Notes under the pieces: generated by a model
What the model saw: only the letters and a program-made list of their open reading frames with translations
Database searches by the model: none
Told to the model about the DNA's origin: nothing
Made by a program: the position numbers and the translations under genes
Origin: Orthonyx spaldingii
Lineage: Eukaryota; Chordata; Aves; Passeriformes; Orthonychidae
Direction: 5' to 3'
Length of the DNA: 64,000 nucleotides
Assembly: GCA_013397795.1 (NCBI GenBank)
Contig: VZTJ01002487.1
Coordinates: 163,076 to 227,075 of the forward strand
Part shown: piece by piece, positions 12,643-24,800 of the stretch
Position numbering within the stretch: the stretch's first letter is position 1
Layout: every line of letters begins with the position of its first letter

Positions 12643-13495
12643 TCACAAGTTCCTTTTTCCAGCAGCTGCCTACTACCCCTTGTGGCACAGACGTGGGCTA
12701 CTCACAGCCAGTGGGTGGACAGCACAAACCAACGGTTTCCCCATCACCACTGATAGCATTTAACCCTTCCTAAGAAATAGCATCCTATGGTATAAGCCTC
12801 ATACATGCTCATTTTCCCTTATGATATATGCTGCAGCTGTGTGTACACAGATTCTGTGTATGCATCTATTCATTATTTAGCCACTGAATCCCAAACACAC
12901 AGCCATACCAGCTTGCTTTGCTAATTCAAAAACTTGCTTTGCTAATTGAAGGTCTCATTGCAGGGAATGCTGAATGCCAGAAGCACCTTCAGACAAGGCT
13001 CCCCACATAAGAATGACTTACAAGGCATACCTTAACCTTGAGTCCAAATTCTTCCTTTGTCCAGACTTCAAATAATTGCTCCACTGCTACCTCTGCTGAA
13101 ATCCATCCCCATCCCTGAAAAGCTTTTGCATGGGGTTTAGTGGTGGCTTTTTTTTCTTTCCTGTCCTCCAGAAAAATGTATGCAACAGGCCCTTGGCCAG
13201 ATGGGGAGTCTGCCACAGCTCATCTGTCTGTGATGCTCCACCAACTCATGGCATACAATAAAGGTTTCTTCACTTCTCACAAACACAGGGGAAAATATGA
13301 CTGTGAGGCTCCTAAATTCGAAAAAAGATTTCTACTGAGTTCTTTGGTATCATTTCAGCCATACACCTTGTTTTATATAAGATCTCAGTTCAAGTTCACA
13401 CAAAAATCAATATGGTTTACTATTACATGGTTCAAAAAATTTAAATTTAAATGAAAAAATACAACAAACAATTCTCCATCCTTTATAAATAAACC
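12643..13495. other. Intergenic, no gene seen
   Basis: Non-repetitive AT-moderate DNA between the SINE fragment and the CpG-rich block. The plus strand carries TATAAATA at 13483-13490 and an overlapping AATAAA at 13488-13493, just left of the GC-rich boundary. Confidence 0.6.
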
Positions 13496-13621
13496 CTAGA
13501 ATTCCCCTCCAACCAGGAGCAGTGGCAGCGGCCCCTCCCGGCGCCTCCCCTGCTCCGCTCCCACGCGGCAGCGATCGCCCCGCATGCCCTCAGCACCAAA
13601 CTGCGCCTCGCACGCCGCGCC

Positions 13622-13684
13622 CCGCCGGCACCAAAGCTCTCCCTCCATCCCGCCGGCACCAAAGCTCTCCCTCCATCCCGCCGG
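13622..13684. repeat. 28-bp GC-rich minisatellite running into the gap
   Basis: A unit beginning ccgccggcaccaaagctctc is present twice exactly (13622-13649 and 13650-13677). A third copy starts at 13678 and is cut by the N run, so the array is probably longer than shown. Confidence 0.9.
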
Positions 13685-13762
13685 NNNNNNNNNNNNNNNN
13701 NNNNNNNNNNNNNNNNNNNNNNNNNNNNNNNNNNNNNNNNNNNNNNNNNNNNNNNNNNNNNN
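13685..13762. other. Assembly gap (78 N)
   Basis: Unknown bases inside the CpG-rich minisatellite block. The real length is not known. Confidence 0.99.
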
Positions 13763-13847
13763 CCCCGGCAGAGCCCCCCGGTCCCGCCCCCGCAGCCCCG
13801 CGTACAGCCCGGCGCGGTGCAGACGCACTCCGGCTTATATCGAAATC

Positions 13848-13853
13848 TTTATT
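13848..13853 (-). promoter_or_regulatory. SLC44A5: Candidate distal polyadenylation signal AATAAA
   Basis: TTTATT on the plus strand reads AATAAA on the SLC44A5 strand, in the context gttctaataaagatttc. It is the last such signal before the CpG-rich block. Confidence 0.45.
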
Positions 13854-15180
13854 AGAACAATCCCCAAGAACTGTAAAACGGTGAATTAACAAGAAAATTA
13901 AGCACTTCCGTTATCAAAGATGTTTCAACAACAGGTTTCTATTTCTGCATAGCAGAAGCAACAGGGTTTAGAGCTCAAATCATCATGCTCATGTTAATTG
14001 GGTTTTGGCAAAACAATATAATCTTAAGAATAATATTAATCAACAGTAACCTACCTTTCATTTCTTAAACCTCAAAGAGCCATCTTTATGGTTTTAAAAC
14101 TAATTATTTGGGAGAAATGTATGTCGACATTTTGTAGCATAGAGTAACAGACAATTTTAGTATTAGTAGAGCTAGTGTTACTTGAACATGAAGATACACT
14201 TATCTTTCTGTTTACAGTGCAGTACAAACTACATATTACCCCAGAAAACATTGCCTGTATCAAAACTTTGAAAATTTAGAACAATTTATAAAATGCTTCT
14301 AGAATAAGAAATTATCAGTCTTGAAATGGAGAAGAAACTTTATGCTTATAAACACGCGAATAGATGTATTACAGTAATATATATGTATTTGTTAGCTCTA
14401 TTCCTTCTGCTGTAAGTAGCAAGAGCCCAATTCTATCCATAGTTACACAGATGCAACACACATGATCATTGTAACAGAAAGCAGAACAGGCCCCACTCAG
14501 AAGCCCACTATACAACAAATCAAAGCTATTTTAAAAATCTACTATATAAAAATTGAACAGTCTTGCATTGTTTTCATTTATTCGCAACACTATTGTCATG
14601 TTTGCTCCTGGACCACACCATCAACTTTCGTAATCTGAAAACAGCAACAGGGAAATAGTGTGTGCTGTACTACACAGTCCAAACACATCTGACATCCTGA
14701 CTACAGTTCAGTTTTTGTTAATTTGAAGTAAAATGTTGGTTTTCCTCTCTAGCCTTTTCTGTTTTGGAGTCTAGATGGTATAAATGAATTTCAAAATGTA
14801 AGCCAGGTAAAGTAAAAGCCAGTAAGGCACTTTGTCTGCAAGGACACAGCTGTCCAGGCTGAGTAACTGGTCAAAGGGAGACATTCTGTGTTACTCAAAA
14901 ACAGTCAGTTTATTCTTCATACTCACTTCTCTGACATCCCATTTGTGGAAGAACACTTACTGACTATTCCAGAATCAGCCTGACATTGCATCCACCAAAA
15001 TATTTTTCCTGTTCTACAGCAGAACATGCAATAGTAAAATATTTCATTAAATACTAACATTTAAAAGAATATTCAGCATTCTTGGATCACCCAAGAATTA
15101 TCTGCTGAATACTGCTTGGAAAAAAAAACCCTCAGCAGAAGAAATTATCCTATCTTCTTGTTTCTGTGTTTTGCGTCCAT

Positions 15181-15260
15181 GTTTTTTTTGGGTTTTGTTT
15201 GGGGTTTTTGTTTGTTTTTGTTTGGTTTGGGTTTTTTGTTGTTTTGGGTTTTTTTTTTTA
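15181..15260. repeat. T/G-rich low-complexity tract with G-runs
   Basis: About 80 nt composed only of T and G, with GGG/GGGG runs separated by T-rich loops. The SLC44A5 transcript would carry the complementary A/C tract if the 3' UTR reaches this far. Confidence 0.85.
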
Positions 15261-18200
15261 CAAAATTTGAAGGCTTGACATCAAAACTTTGGTATAAAAC
15301 ATGTAAATGAAAGCCATCCAGTAATATGCTCTAGGGAGATACAATGAATCCAAACCGAAGTAAACGAACATGATTACATGGATGTGATAGCAGGTGTTTT
15401 CTACTGTCTTGGTTTCTACATTCTGCTTGTTTGTGATCTTGAGAATGTTCCTTTTTTCTACTCATTTAAAAGGGTCTTTCTTCAGAGCCACCTGCTTTTC
15501 CCAAGCTCGTCCCGGGACAAGGTGCCTGGCATGACCCTGACTCGTGACCCTGACCCCGGCACGGCCCTTGGCAGTTCAGGAGCCTGCTGGTTCTGGGTTC
15601 TCCCATCCCCTCCCTCCAGCATGGCAAGTACACAACCAGCGTCAGCCGGGCGCACCGTGGGCACTGTGCCATCAGCCCCGGGGGGCTCAGCAGCAAAGCA
15701 CATGACATATTTTACCGTGTTCCACTTTCTAAAGTAAAAAATGCAATTCTGAATTTTATACTAAAGCAAGCAAAAAAGTAAATGTCCAAATCCATAAATG
15801 TCAATACTAGTACCTCCTCTGTGGTGCACATCTGCCAACTCTGGCCCACAGGATTAATTGGGAAACATTATAATAAGACAGTCTTGAAACATCTTAGGTG
15901 ATTCTTTCCCAAATAAACACTTGCATTAATTTTGACTTAGTAATTACTAGCAATTTAGTTTTAGAAAGCCAATTTTAATAGTAAATAATTACTATTTACT
16001 TACTGAATTTATTGATTACAGAATCTACATGGTATTGCTTTGTATTTTCACAGTTCTCATCATTATATCATAAGAAAATGGCTTTTAAATTTTCTTCTCA
16101 GAAACAATGATCAGTTACATTCTAAATACTTTCACAAAATAGTGAGAGGAGCAAATTTATACATATATTTTTTTTACCGTATATAAATAACAACACAATT
16201 TAAAATTTTCACTCTTAGAAATTCCTTCAGTAAATGCATAGGTTTGTTACAAAAGTTTTCTAATCAAATAACTTCATACTATTTCTATTACGTTTTATTC
16301 CTAGTAAACTCTGTGGTTACATTCATATGATAAAAAAGCAAGCTATATTCAGAAATATGCTTTTTCAGTTGAGCTCCCAGTAAGACACTCAAGTCCAGTA
16401 GAAATATAGATCATGCAATGCAGTTTCTTTAGCTGAAAATTAATCACTCAGTAGTATTAAAAAAAAAAAAAAAAGCTTTAGAACATGGATTGTAATGAGA
16501 CCAACAGCTTCTTTAATCACAGAATGATTACACATACCCCCAAAAGTTACTGACTTAATTCTCAGAAAAGATTAGAAGCCTGGGGGGGTTGTGTATTCCA
16601 TGCCATGCACATAATGAGAAAGGAATGATAATGATGATGATGATAAACTTTATCCCTCAGGAGTCTTTTTTTTCGCCCAAAGGTAGGATTCTCAGTCCTT
16701 TCTGAAAGTCAAGTTTACTCTAGGGTATCTCAGGAGGGCTTACCAGAATCTAAAGGTGCCTACAATCAGTAGTTACATTTGAAACTGTATGCCTTTATTT
16801 TACATTATCTGAGTCCTAAACTGAACCCTCATTTTTGCTTCAGGGGAAAGGGCTCCAGCACCCACTGGACCACAGAGAATGCTTACAAGGACACCTCAGG
16901 TCACAGAATTACAACATCTTACCATGCCCACGACTGCAAGTGTGTGGATGGTGGTCACTTGTGCATCAACATGACCCCAGAACTGTGGCATGAAGGACAG
17001 TGTTACTGCCTTTGCAGTGATTACAGTCACCACAAACCAGAGCTGTATGCTAAAGAGCAAAATCCCATTGGGATGTAGACGGTCAGTAAATTTTCCCCAG
17101 AAACTTGCCTTCAAATCATCTGGAAAAGAATTAGTATTTCTTTTTGTGATACCAGTGGACTCCTAAGGTTAGAAAAGTATTTCCAGGTGCTGAACTCCTG
17201 TCACAGAACTGGCAAATGTATGGCACATGCCACTCCTGAAAAGTGGACAGTACTGGAGTAACTTCTTCAGTACACTGGAATCCATGAAAACTAGGAGCAG
17301 GCCTCAGTATGGCTGGGTCCTTGGCTCCCCGAGGAGACTAATAAATTAAAATCGTTTTTAGCTCAGTCTTGACAGTAACAGACTTGAGAAACTCTCCAGT
17401 GTTAAGACTCTTTCCATCAGCAGAACAGTTACTTAACCACAGTGACAGTTCCACTACTGTGAGGTTCATAAACTACATAGAATGTTAATGTGCTTTCTAC
17501 CAACAGGTGTATTAATGACTGTACTAATGAATGGGTGAATTTAAAAACCAAAAAGCAAACTAAATCTTTCAGAGCATCTCTCAGTAGTCGAATAATTCAT
17601 CCTGTATCACGAGATGACTTCAGTTCAATGTCCTAGTACCTCATTGTGTGAGCCACTGGGAGCATGGAGACATGCAGGAAGCACAGCCCCGGCCCCCTGC
17701 ACCTGCACAGTCATTCCAATGGCTTGGTAGGAGCCCTTCTAAGCTAGGCAGAGGCAATGGAACTCCTTGTGCACAGACACAAAGACGTTTTTTCAATGAA
17801 AAAAAAGACTGCATTTAGTTTTCCTTTCAGTGAAGCTCAACTTCCTTGTAACACAGAACACAATCAGAGACTTGTCAGAGATAGGGGGATATTAACACAC
17901 GTGCATCTCTCTTAGACATCAGCTAAAAATTATACATTCACCATCTTGTACCAGATGAAATCTCATTTGTGTGAACCACAAATCACTTCAACTGCAGTGG
18001 GACCTTCTCTCAGTTATATCATCTTTTAAGCACAACTCCCAGAAAACTCCACTTTAAGCAGTATCAACTAAAGTCTTTTCTGACTACCTTCTTTGGGACC
18101 TGCAGGGTACCATCATGTCTTAAAAGATGCAGTTGTGGATGTGATTAAAATATCACTACATTTTTCAGTGTAGGGAATCATTAATGCATGTATAATCACA

Positions 18201-18713
18201 GTTTAAATAGCTGTGAACCAGCTTGTACAAAAAAATACAATCATAGCACCATATTTACAAATTTAGTACCATCTCCTCATTAACTAGAGTCTCAAACTAT
18301 CTTTTTTTTTATGGCTAATTAGGTTATACGTTAGTGCTTTCAAAAAATTGCCTGAATTTCTTTTACAAATATACACTTATAAGAAGAAACATTATCAAAA
18401 CTGCTGTCATCTAGGACAGCAACTTGTATTACAAAAGTTATTAAAACATCATTATATACTTATAAAAGTTTCAAATTTACATTTTCCTTTTCATAGGCAC
18501 TCTATAAAATAAATGTGGCCTTGTTTTCACAGCTGTTAGTTTAAGCATTTAAACTAGTTAAATGTTACCAACATTGTTCTTTTCTTTTATATAAGCAAAA
18601 GGAAAAAATAATCACCCATTAACCAGAAGCATCATTTACAGTTTTTACTTTTGCCTACTTTATACACGTTCTGCTTAAAAGTGACACTTTTTCATGTTGA
18701 GGTTTAGTGTTCG

Positions 18714-18826
18714 TTATCCCACTGCCTTCTTAGCGCTTAGTTTCTTCTTCCCTAGAATTCGGTGGAGACTAGCTGACATGAAGTAGGGTTTTGCTGTAGA
18801 TCCATCATTTCTTTCCAGGTCTTCAC
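18714..18826 (-). CDS. SLC44A5: SLC44A5 terminal coding exon 22
   Basis: Completes Cys679, then residues 680-715: EDLERNDGSTAKPYFMSASL and a basic tail ending LSAKKAVG, stop TAA at 18714-18716. EDLERNDGS is the invariant CTL C-terminal block. The lysine-rich end is typical of cytosolic CTL tails. Acceptor aattcag. Confidence 0.96.
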
Positions 18827-21800
18827 CTGAATTTACACAGCAAAAGCAGTCAAAAAAGGAAACACCAGTACAACCACACACACAGAGACACAAATAGAAT
18901 TGAAAAAAGGAGAGAGCAAAAGACCCAACATTAAAAAAAAAACCTCGAAGTAATTTAGCTGTATTATTAAGTTGATAAAGCACATTATAAAATTTCTATT
19001 TTCTCAGACCACAAGAGGTTTTACAGATGACGCAGAGACACAAACATCTTGCCATTTTAAAATTATAGCAATATATCCTTTTTATTCTCCAGATCTTTGG
19101 TTTGGCAGTATAGGTGGGAATTTTTAGAAACTCTTGCTCCTCCACTGAACCTTGGCATTTTGGAAACCTCTTGCTAGAAAATGTGTCACAAAGCCAGCTA
19201 TGGATTTAAGCACTTTCTAAAACTGCACCATTTTTCACTGCCTAAGATAAAAGTTCATTTGAAAACCTGCTGCCACGAGTGACTAATATTCTATCTGATC
19301 TATTGTTCATTACTGAATGGAAGCATGGGAAGCAGAACAGAATATGAATTTAAAACAGCAACGCAGACATTACATTTTTTCCTACAGAAGGTCATGACTA
19401 AATCACTGGTTCAGCCCAGCTGGTGCCATGCAGCAGTGACAGACCAGCAAAAAATTACACACCAATGGGCAATCGGGAGGGAGTGTCAGTGAAGTACAGA
19501 CATTGCAACTGCAACCCTACAGAGGCAAACAGCTGGATCTGCAGAGCCAAAACAAGAGCCTGAGTTGTAAGGAGTGGCCAAGAAGCTAGAGAAGGCAAAT
19601 CTTAATATATCTCCGTGGCAATATATACCATGTGTCTTTGGAATAAACTAAAAAGAAAATCTTTTTGTTTTTGAGTGCACCAAACTTGCTATATTCAATT
19701 TCGTTCTAAATAACAAAATAAATATATAACAGTAATAATTTATTTATTTGTGGTTTAGCTTATTTCTTTGAGTGTTATTAGTGCTATATTAGTGCCTATG
19801 TTCATGTTTGCTTAGAACCAAAGTCCATAACATGAGATAAATAGGATGTAGCTCTCAACTAGGTACCAATTTTCAGTTTTCTAACTGATCTTGTTCCTGT
19901 GATTCTTTGGTAACCCAGTTTTTCCAGAATGCCCACTAACCTTAGTTTCTAGGGAAACTAGGTTAAAGTGAGTGTTTAAAGAATCAGCATTACCATGTTT
20001 ACCATAGTGCATATATATGAAAGATCAAGCCTTTGACTATTTCCTTTAGTATTATCAAATCATTTGCCAATTGCAAGCACAGCACTACCATGTAACTAAC
20101 TTCTACTTGGACCTACCAGAATGACTTTTATTATAGAAAAATACAGCATATGGAAAGTACTACATGCTAAGGACATCTGCTTCTCATAATCATATCCTAT
20201 TTCAAGACCAACAGATTTCTTTTGTGATTTTAGTATTCTCTGACTGGACAGCCTTAACAGTAGTCCCTTTGACAGGGTCTATCGTTTGCCATTGGGAGTC
20301 CAAGGGACAGAGAGTTTCATGTGGTATTTTACAAAATCTTTGAGGTAATTCAGCATAATACATTGCTCAGGGTTATTAAACTGAAAACAAAGTACTACCT
20401 ATATACCAAAGAATTTATTTGTTATTATCAAGACACTTAAGCAAATCAATACTGTACAGGGCTCTTCACAAAGCACCCAAAAGTAAACTTAATGAAATTT
20501 AAGAAACATCTGAAAAACAAAAGCCAGGTATCTCCATGAACCATAAAGCTACCTTACACTTCTTAAAGTAATTAAATTTTAATACTAAAACACAGAAGAC
20601 CATATCACAGGGCCAATATGAAAAGAAGAAGGTGTTAATTTTTCATGCAGTCTGCTCGTATGTCACCAGACTTCTGTAAAGAATGGATAAGGCGATTTTC
20701 TACTCGTCTTTCCATGCCTTGTAGGTATTACTGAAAGAAAACATAGTACTTACAAAAGCAGAGGAAAAGTGTGTCGACACACATTGCATAGACGCTGAAG
20801 AACCCGTGTGCAACTAGGTAGGAGCCAATGATGACTGTCTACAAAAAACAAAACACAATAAATCCCCAAATTTCTTTTGGCATCAGTGTGGCAGTATTAA
20901 CACTAGTCAGAAGCCTAGCCTGCTAAGCAAATTTAAAAGAATTTAATGTCAGCTCTGTATTTCTACCAAAGGTTACTACTGCTGTGGACAGGGATCACAG
21001 GTTCAAGACACTGCATTCTAATATGTAGTAGCTGCTAGTTTTCCAGTTGGAAATAGTTCCAAACTGGAACTATTGCAACCTCCGAGGAGAATATATGCCA
21101 AGAATATTCTGAACTCCTTCAAGAACCACTGAGCCTGGAGATGTTCTGAAGTTTAAGGGGGGCCTACAAAAGGAGAAAGAGACACATTGCAAGTCCCTTC
21201 CATTAGAAGCCATACTGTCATCAGTGTCTTGCTGTCTGGGAAGCCTGAGGAGACATGAAACCTAATTTTTCTGAAGATTCAGAGTCACTGCAGTGGCACT
21301 TCTGCCTGAAGGATCCCAAGGACTGGAGTGCAGCAGATCAGTCCTAACTTCAGTGGATGTTACACCACTGAGAAGCTGACCAAAGAAGCTGTTACCAGAC
21401 CATGCCCTGAGTAGTCTGAGCACCTCAAACTACCCCAAGTATTCAGGAGATTAAGTGCTTGCCTTACCAACAATGGTACCCAGTAGTAATTTAACATTGG
21501 CATTTCCTGTGCAAAGACTGGTATTCTTTGTGTGAAGAAAAAGAACGCAAGAACACCTGCAAGAAGCACAGGCAATTAGTGATTCCCATGCTAGCTCTGA
21601 TTTCCCAGAATCTAAAGAATGGATACGACAGACAACAGATTCAAGGCTGGTTTCAATAAAAGTTTGTAAACAATACATTCTTCAATACTAATTATCTAAC
21701 AGAAAAGATATGTAAATTAATCAATTACCATAAAGATATTCATGGGCCCAGAAGGACTTTAATGAGTTGTTTTGTTTCACCATTCTACTGAATTTAACAG

Positions 21801-24800
21801 CAAAAATAATTAATAATGTAATTCTACAGTGATGCCAAAATATTTTAGATCAGCTCTTGGTACTAGTTTTATTTTTGATTAAAATATAATTAATTAGTTA
21901 ACTTTGAAGGAATACAGAATGCAAAATACAGTTATTTGTAAAGTAGTTTTTTGAAACTGCTGTGACAATTTGGAAAAACCATAACGGAACACTGCCAATC
22001 TGAATTTCTGAAAGTGCTTCATTTGAAAAAAAGAAAAATACTTTTCTGTCACAGAAAACCATGAATAATCTATTTGATATTTACTGATAACTAAGAAAAC
22101 CCTATAAGGATGCTAGAAATATTCTGTTTCTTTTACTATAGCATATAGCTATAACGAGTTTGAATACAGCAGAGCTTCAGGTCCATTCCTGCAGACTTGT
22201 ACCACCACATTTTGTAGGCAGTTGTCTGTTACCAGGTGAATCTCATTTGCAATTTTTTTCAGGTCTTAGGAAAGAAGAACTGACTGTGGATGGCTTGTTG
22301 GATGTGAATTTGGTTTGATTCAACTATGATGGTGTGGCTGCAGAAGTCCTTGCACCAGCCACACATGCAAGAGCTGTAAAAGCAATTATGGAAAAGATAC
22401 TGTCAAGACAAACCAGGTGCTGGGCAGGGGGGGAGAAACGGGAAAAAAAAGGAAAAAAATGTTTTAGTTCAATCTAGCAAATCCTAGAAACATAGGAACA
22501 GATTTCCATATAGTCAGACCAATGAGAACCTCCAGCTGCTAACCAAGCATATACAAATATGTCAGGCATGATTGTGGGTACCAGAAAACAGAACATACAA
22601 TTCAGAAAAAAAAATTGACTAGCTTACCTACACCACCAGCAACAAGGACTTTCCCCAGGAATAGAAGGAAGTCTGTAACCTTGTCCAGAACTGCAACCCT
22701 GTTTAGCAAAGGACAAATGATACATAATCATTACAAACCAGACATTTGTATTCTTTCTCCTTAAATCTATGGATAATTGCAAAACATGACTAGAAGCTGT
22801 CTTCTGCTGCTTTCACAGGCTGACAACACACCACCACAAACAGGCAGTGCTGAGATGGGTGTTGCTACAGCACAATTTCAGCAGGCAAAAAAGCACTGAG
22901 CCTTTGTTGAATAAGGCCTTAACGTAGCAATGCTGCTACAGGACTGACAAGAAGACTGTTTATTGCCCAAGCTGGTTTAAAAAAAAAATCAAACAACCCA
23001 AAACTTAAAAATATTTTTATTTCAGCCTTTCTTCTAGGGGCACAGATAAACCAGGCCAGAATAGGTGAGATACACATCAAAACAAAAAGCAGTATTTTTG
23101 TAGATTGCTGTGAGGCCTCTTTTTCACTTGGTCCTATCTGGCTACATTTCATGACCCCGTAACATGCCAAATCTACTATTTTAAGATATCACGGTACAAC
23201 ACTGAAGGCAGGAGACCTCAAAGCAGGAAGATAATCACAGATGAAAGAAGGCAGACAGAAAAGCTGACAGTAAATCTGCAGCTCTCATTGAAAGCACAGC
23301 AGGGAGCTTCTGCTCAATGTCCTGCCAGCCTGTCTAATCAGAAACTGCAAGTAAATAATGGGATGAAAAATGAACTTTGTATCATCAACCTCTTGATAGC
23401 ACTGAAGGCCATATTACCACTACTGATATAGTAATATACAGCACTGACCACTGCAAAAAATAAGTGTTAAGAACCACTAAAGAGACAAATTATCATTAAG
23501 CTGTCCGAATTCAGTTTTAGCAAAATACACAAGATAAGAACATCTTTGTTTGAAACAAGAGAATTACATGCCTAGGTTTTAACTATTGTTCTTACTGACC
23601 AAGAGCAAAATCATAACGGGCAGAGAGGTGATATTCTGTAAGGAAATAAAGGCAGTTTCTCTTTTCTACTGCACAGGCATTACACAGTATGGACATCACT
23701 GTCCTGATATTAGTGCAGGGTAACACAGTGAAGGTATTCCATTCTCCCGCCTCCAATCCCTTCCTCTTCTTTCTTAAGCATCATTTCCACTCTCCTCTTT
23801 CAGCCTTCCCCTCCATTTCTCTCCTTCTCCCAGTCTTTCACTTAACAATTTAAACTATCTAACCAGTTTTACTGTGTCTCTTAGATTAGAGACTGTAATC
23901 TCAATTACAATTATTGTAATTAGATTGTGTGCTATTGCATCAATATGGCCTGCTCCTAGGTTATTCTCCCATTATATTTTGATCTTACAGTAGCAAAGGA
24001 AGAGCCAGGAGCAAAGAAGGAAAGTACTGATGAGAACAGGGAGACTGGCAGCACACTTGGTAGTGGAGAAAAGGGCCAGGAAATTTCCAGGCGTCAGAGG
24101 ACATCTGGTTATGTTATAGACAATCTTTTTGAAAGGAAAGTATTCTCTCTTCTTTACTTCCACTCTCTGACACCACATAAGATTTCTGAATTAATCTGAA
24201 GACTTAGGTTTTTCTGCTTTCCTTTTCTCAGACCAAGTGGACCACAGCTCAAAAAACAAACATATGGCAGATGATGAGCACCCCATTCCTGTGTATCCAC
24301 AGATCTCCTGTCAGGGGCTCCACTTGTTTCTTGAAGGCACTATTACAATGTACTGGGTACTTATGAATTTAAAGGAGCAATCACAACAGAACCATGAGAT
24401 TACATCGAGTCTGCATAGTCTGTACTGGACAGCCTGCTGTTACACACTGAGTGTAAGAAGTGAGGGCCATGTCTGAGGACAGAAGCAGCACTCAGTATTT
24501 GGAGGAGATATGGCAGAGGAAAGAAGTGTGTCCACAGACTGCAACAGCAGGAACTACTGACATTTCCAAGGACTGGGAGATAGTCCCTTACCTCACCACA
24601 TTCCGCATGAGCAAAAAGAAAGCTTCCTTTGCCGAGGTGCAAAAGTTTTTACCATATATGGCAATCTGCAAAATAATAGTAGCTGTTAAGTATTTTAAAT
24701 AATTACGATACTTCCTCGTATGCCAGGATCTTACTGCATGTAATGCACAGTTCTCCCTAATAGGTGGCCTTGAAACTCAGAAGAACATAGAACACTTTCC

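Larger units (their letters stand above)
13505..13838. other. CpG-rich block with internal assembly gap
   Basis: Abrupt change from AT-rich flanks to very GC- and CpG-rich sequence (many cg, gcgc and ccgccgg). It holds a 28-bp minisatellite (13622-13684) and 78 N at 13685-13762. The open frames across the gap are artefacts of N translation. It could be a CpG island of an unannotated transcript or a GC-rich satellite. It lies immediately beyond the putative SLC44A5 polyadenylation site. Confidence 0.75.
13839..18713 (-). other. SLC44A5: Probable long SLC44A5 3' UTR
   Basis: From the SLC44A5 stop downward on the minus strand there is about 4.9 kb with no recognised transposon or other gene. 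Minus-strand AATAAA signals occur at 16794-16799, 16294-16299, 14577-14582 and 13848-13853. None was noticed in the first kilobase after the stop, which favours a long UTR. The 13848 signal sits right at the edge of the CpG-rich block and would give cleavage near 13825-13838. The extent is inference. It includes a T/G-rich tract at 15181-15260 and a chance-like 99-codon plus-strand frame at 16779-17078. Confidence 0.5.

Noticed and set aside
12605..12645. A functional tRNA-Ile gene
   Set aside because: Only the 3' half is present, with changes in the T-arm and no A box. It is fused to a CR1-type tail, so it is a SINE fragment.
13496..13892. Several 100-120-codon frames across the CpG-rich block
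   Set aside because: They run through 78 N and the 28-bp repeat. The apparent proteins (APKLSLHPA/RRHQSSPSIPP types) are translations of repeat and gap.
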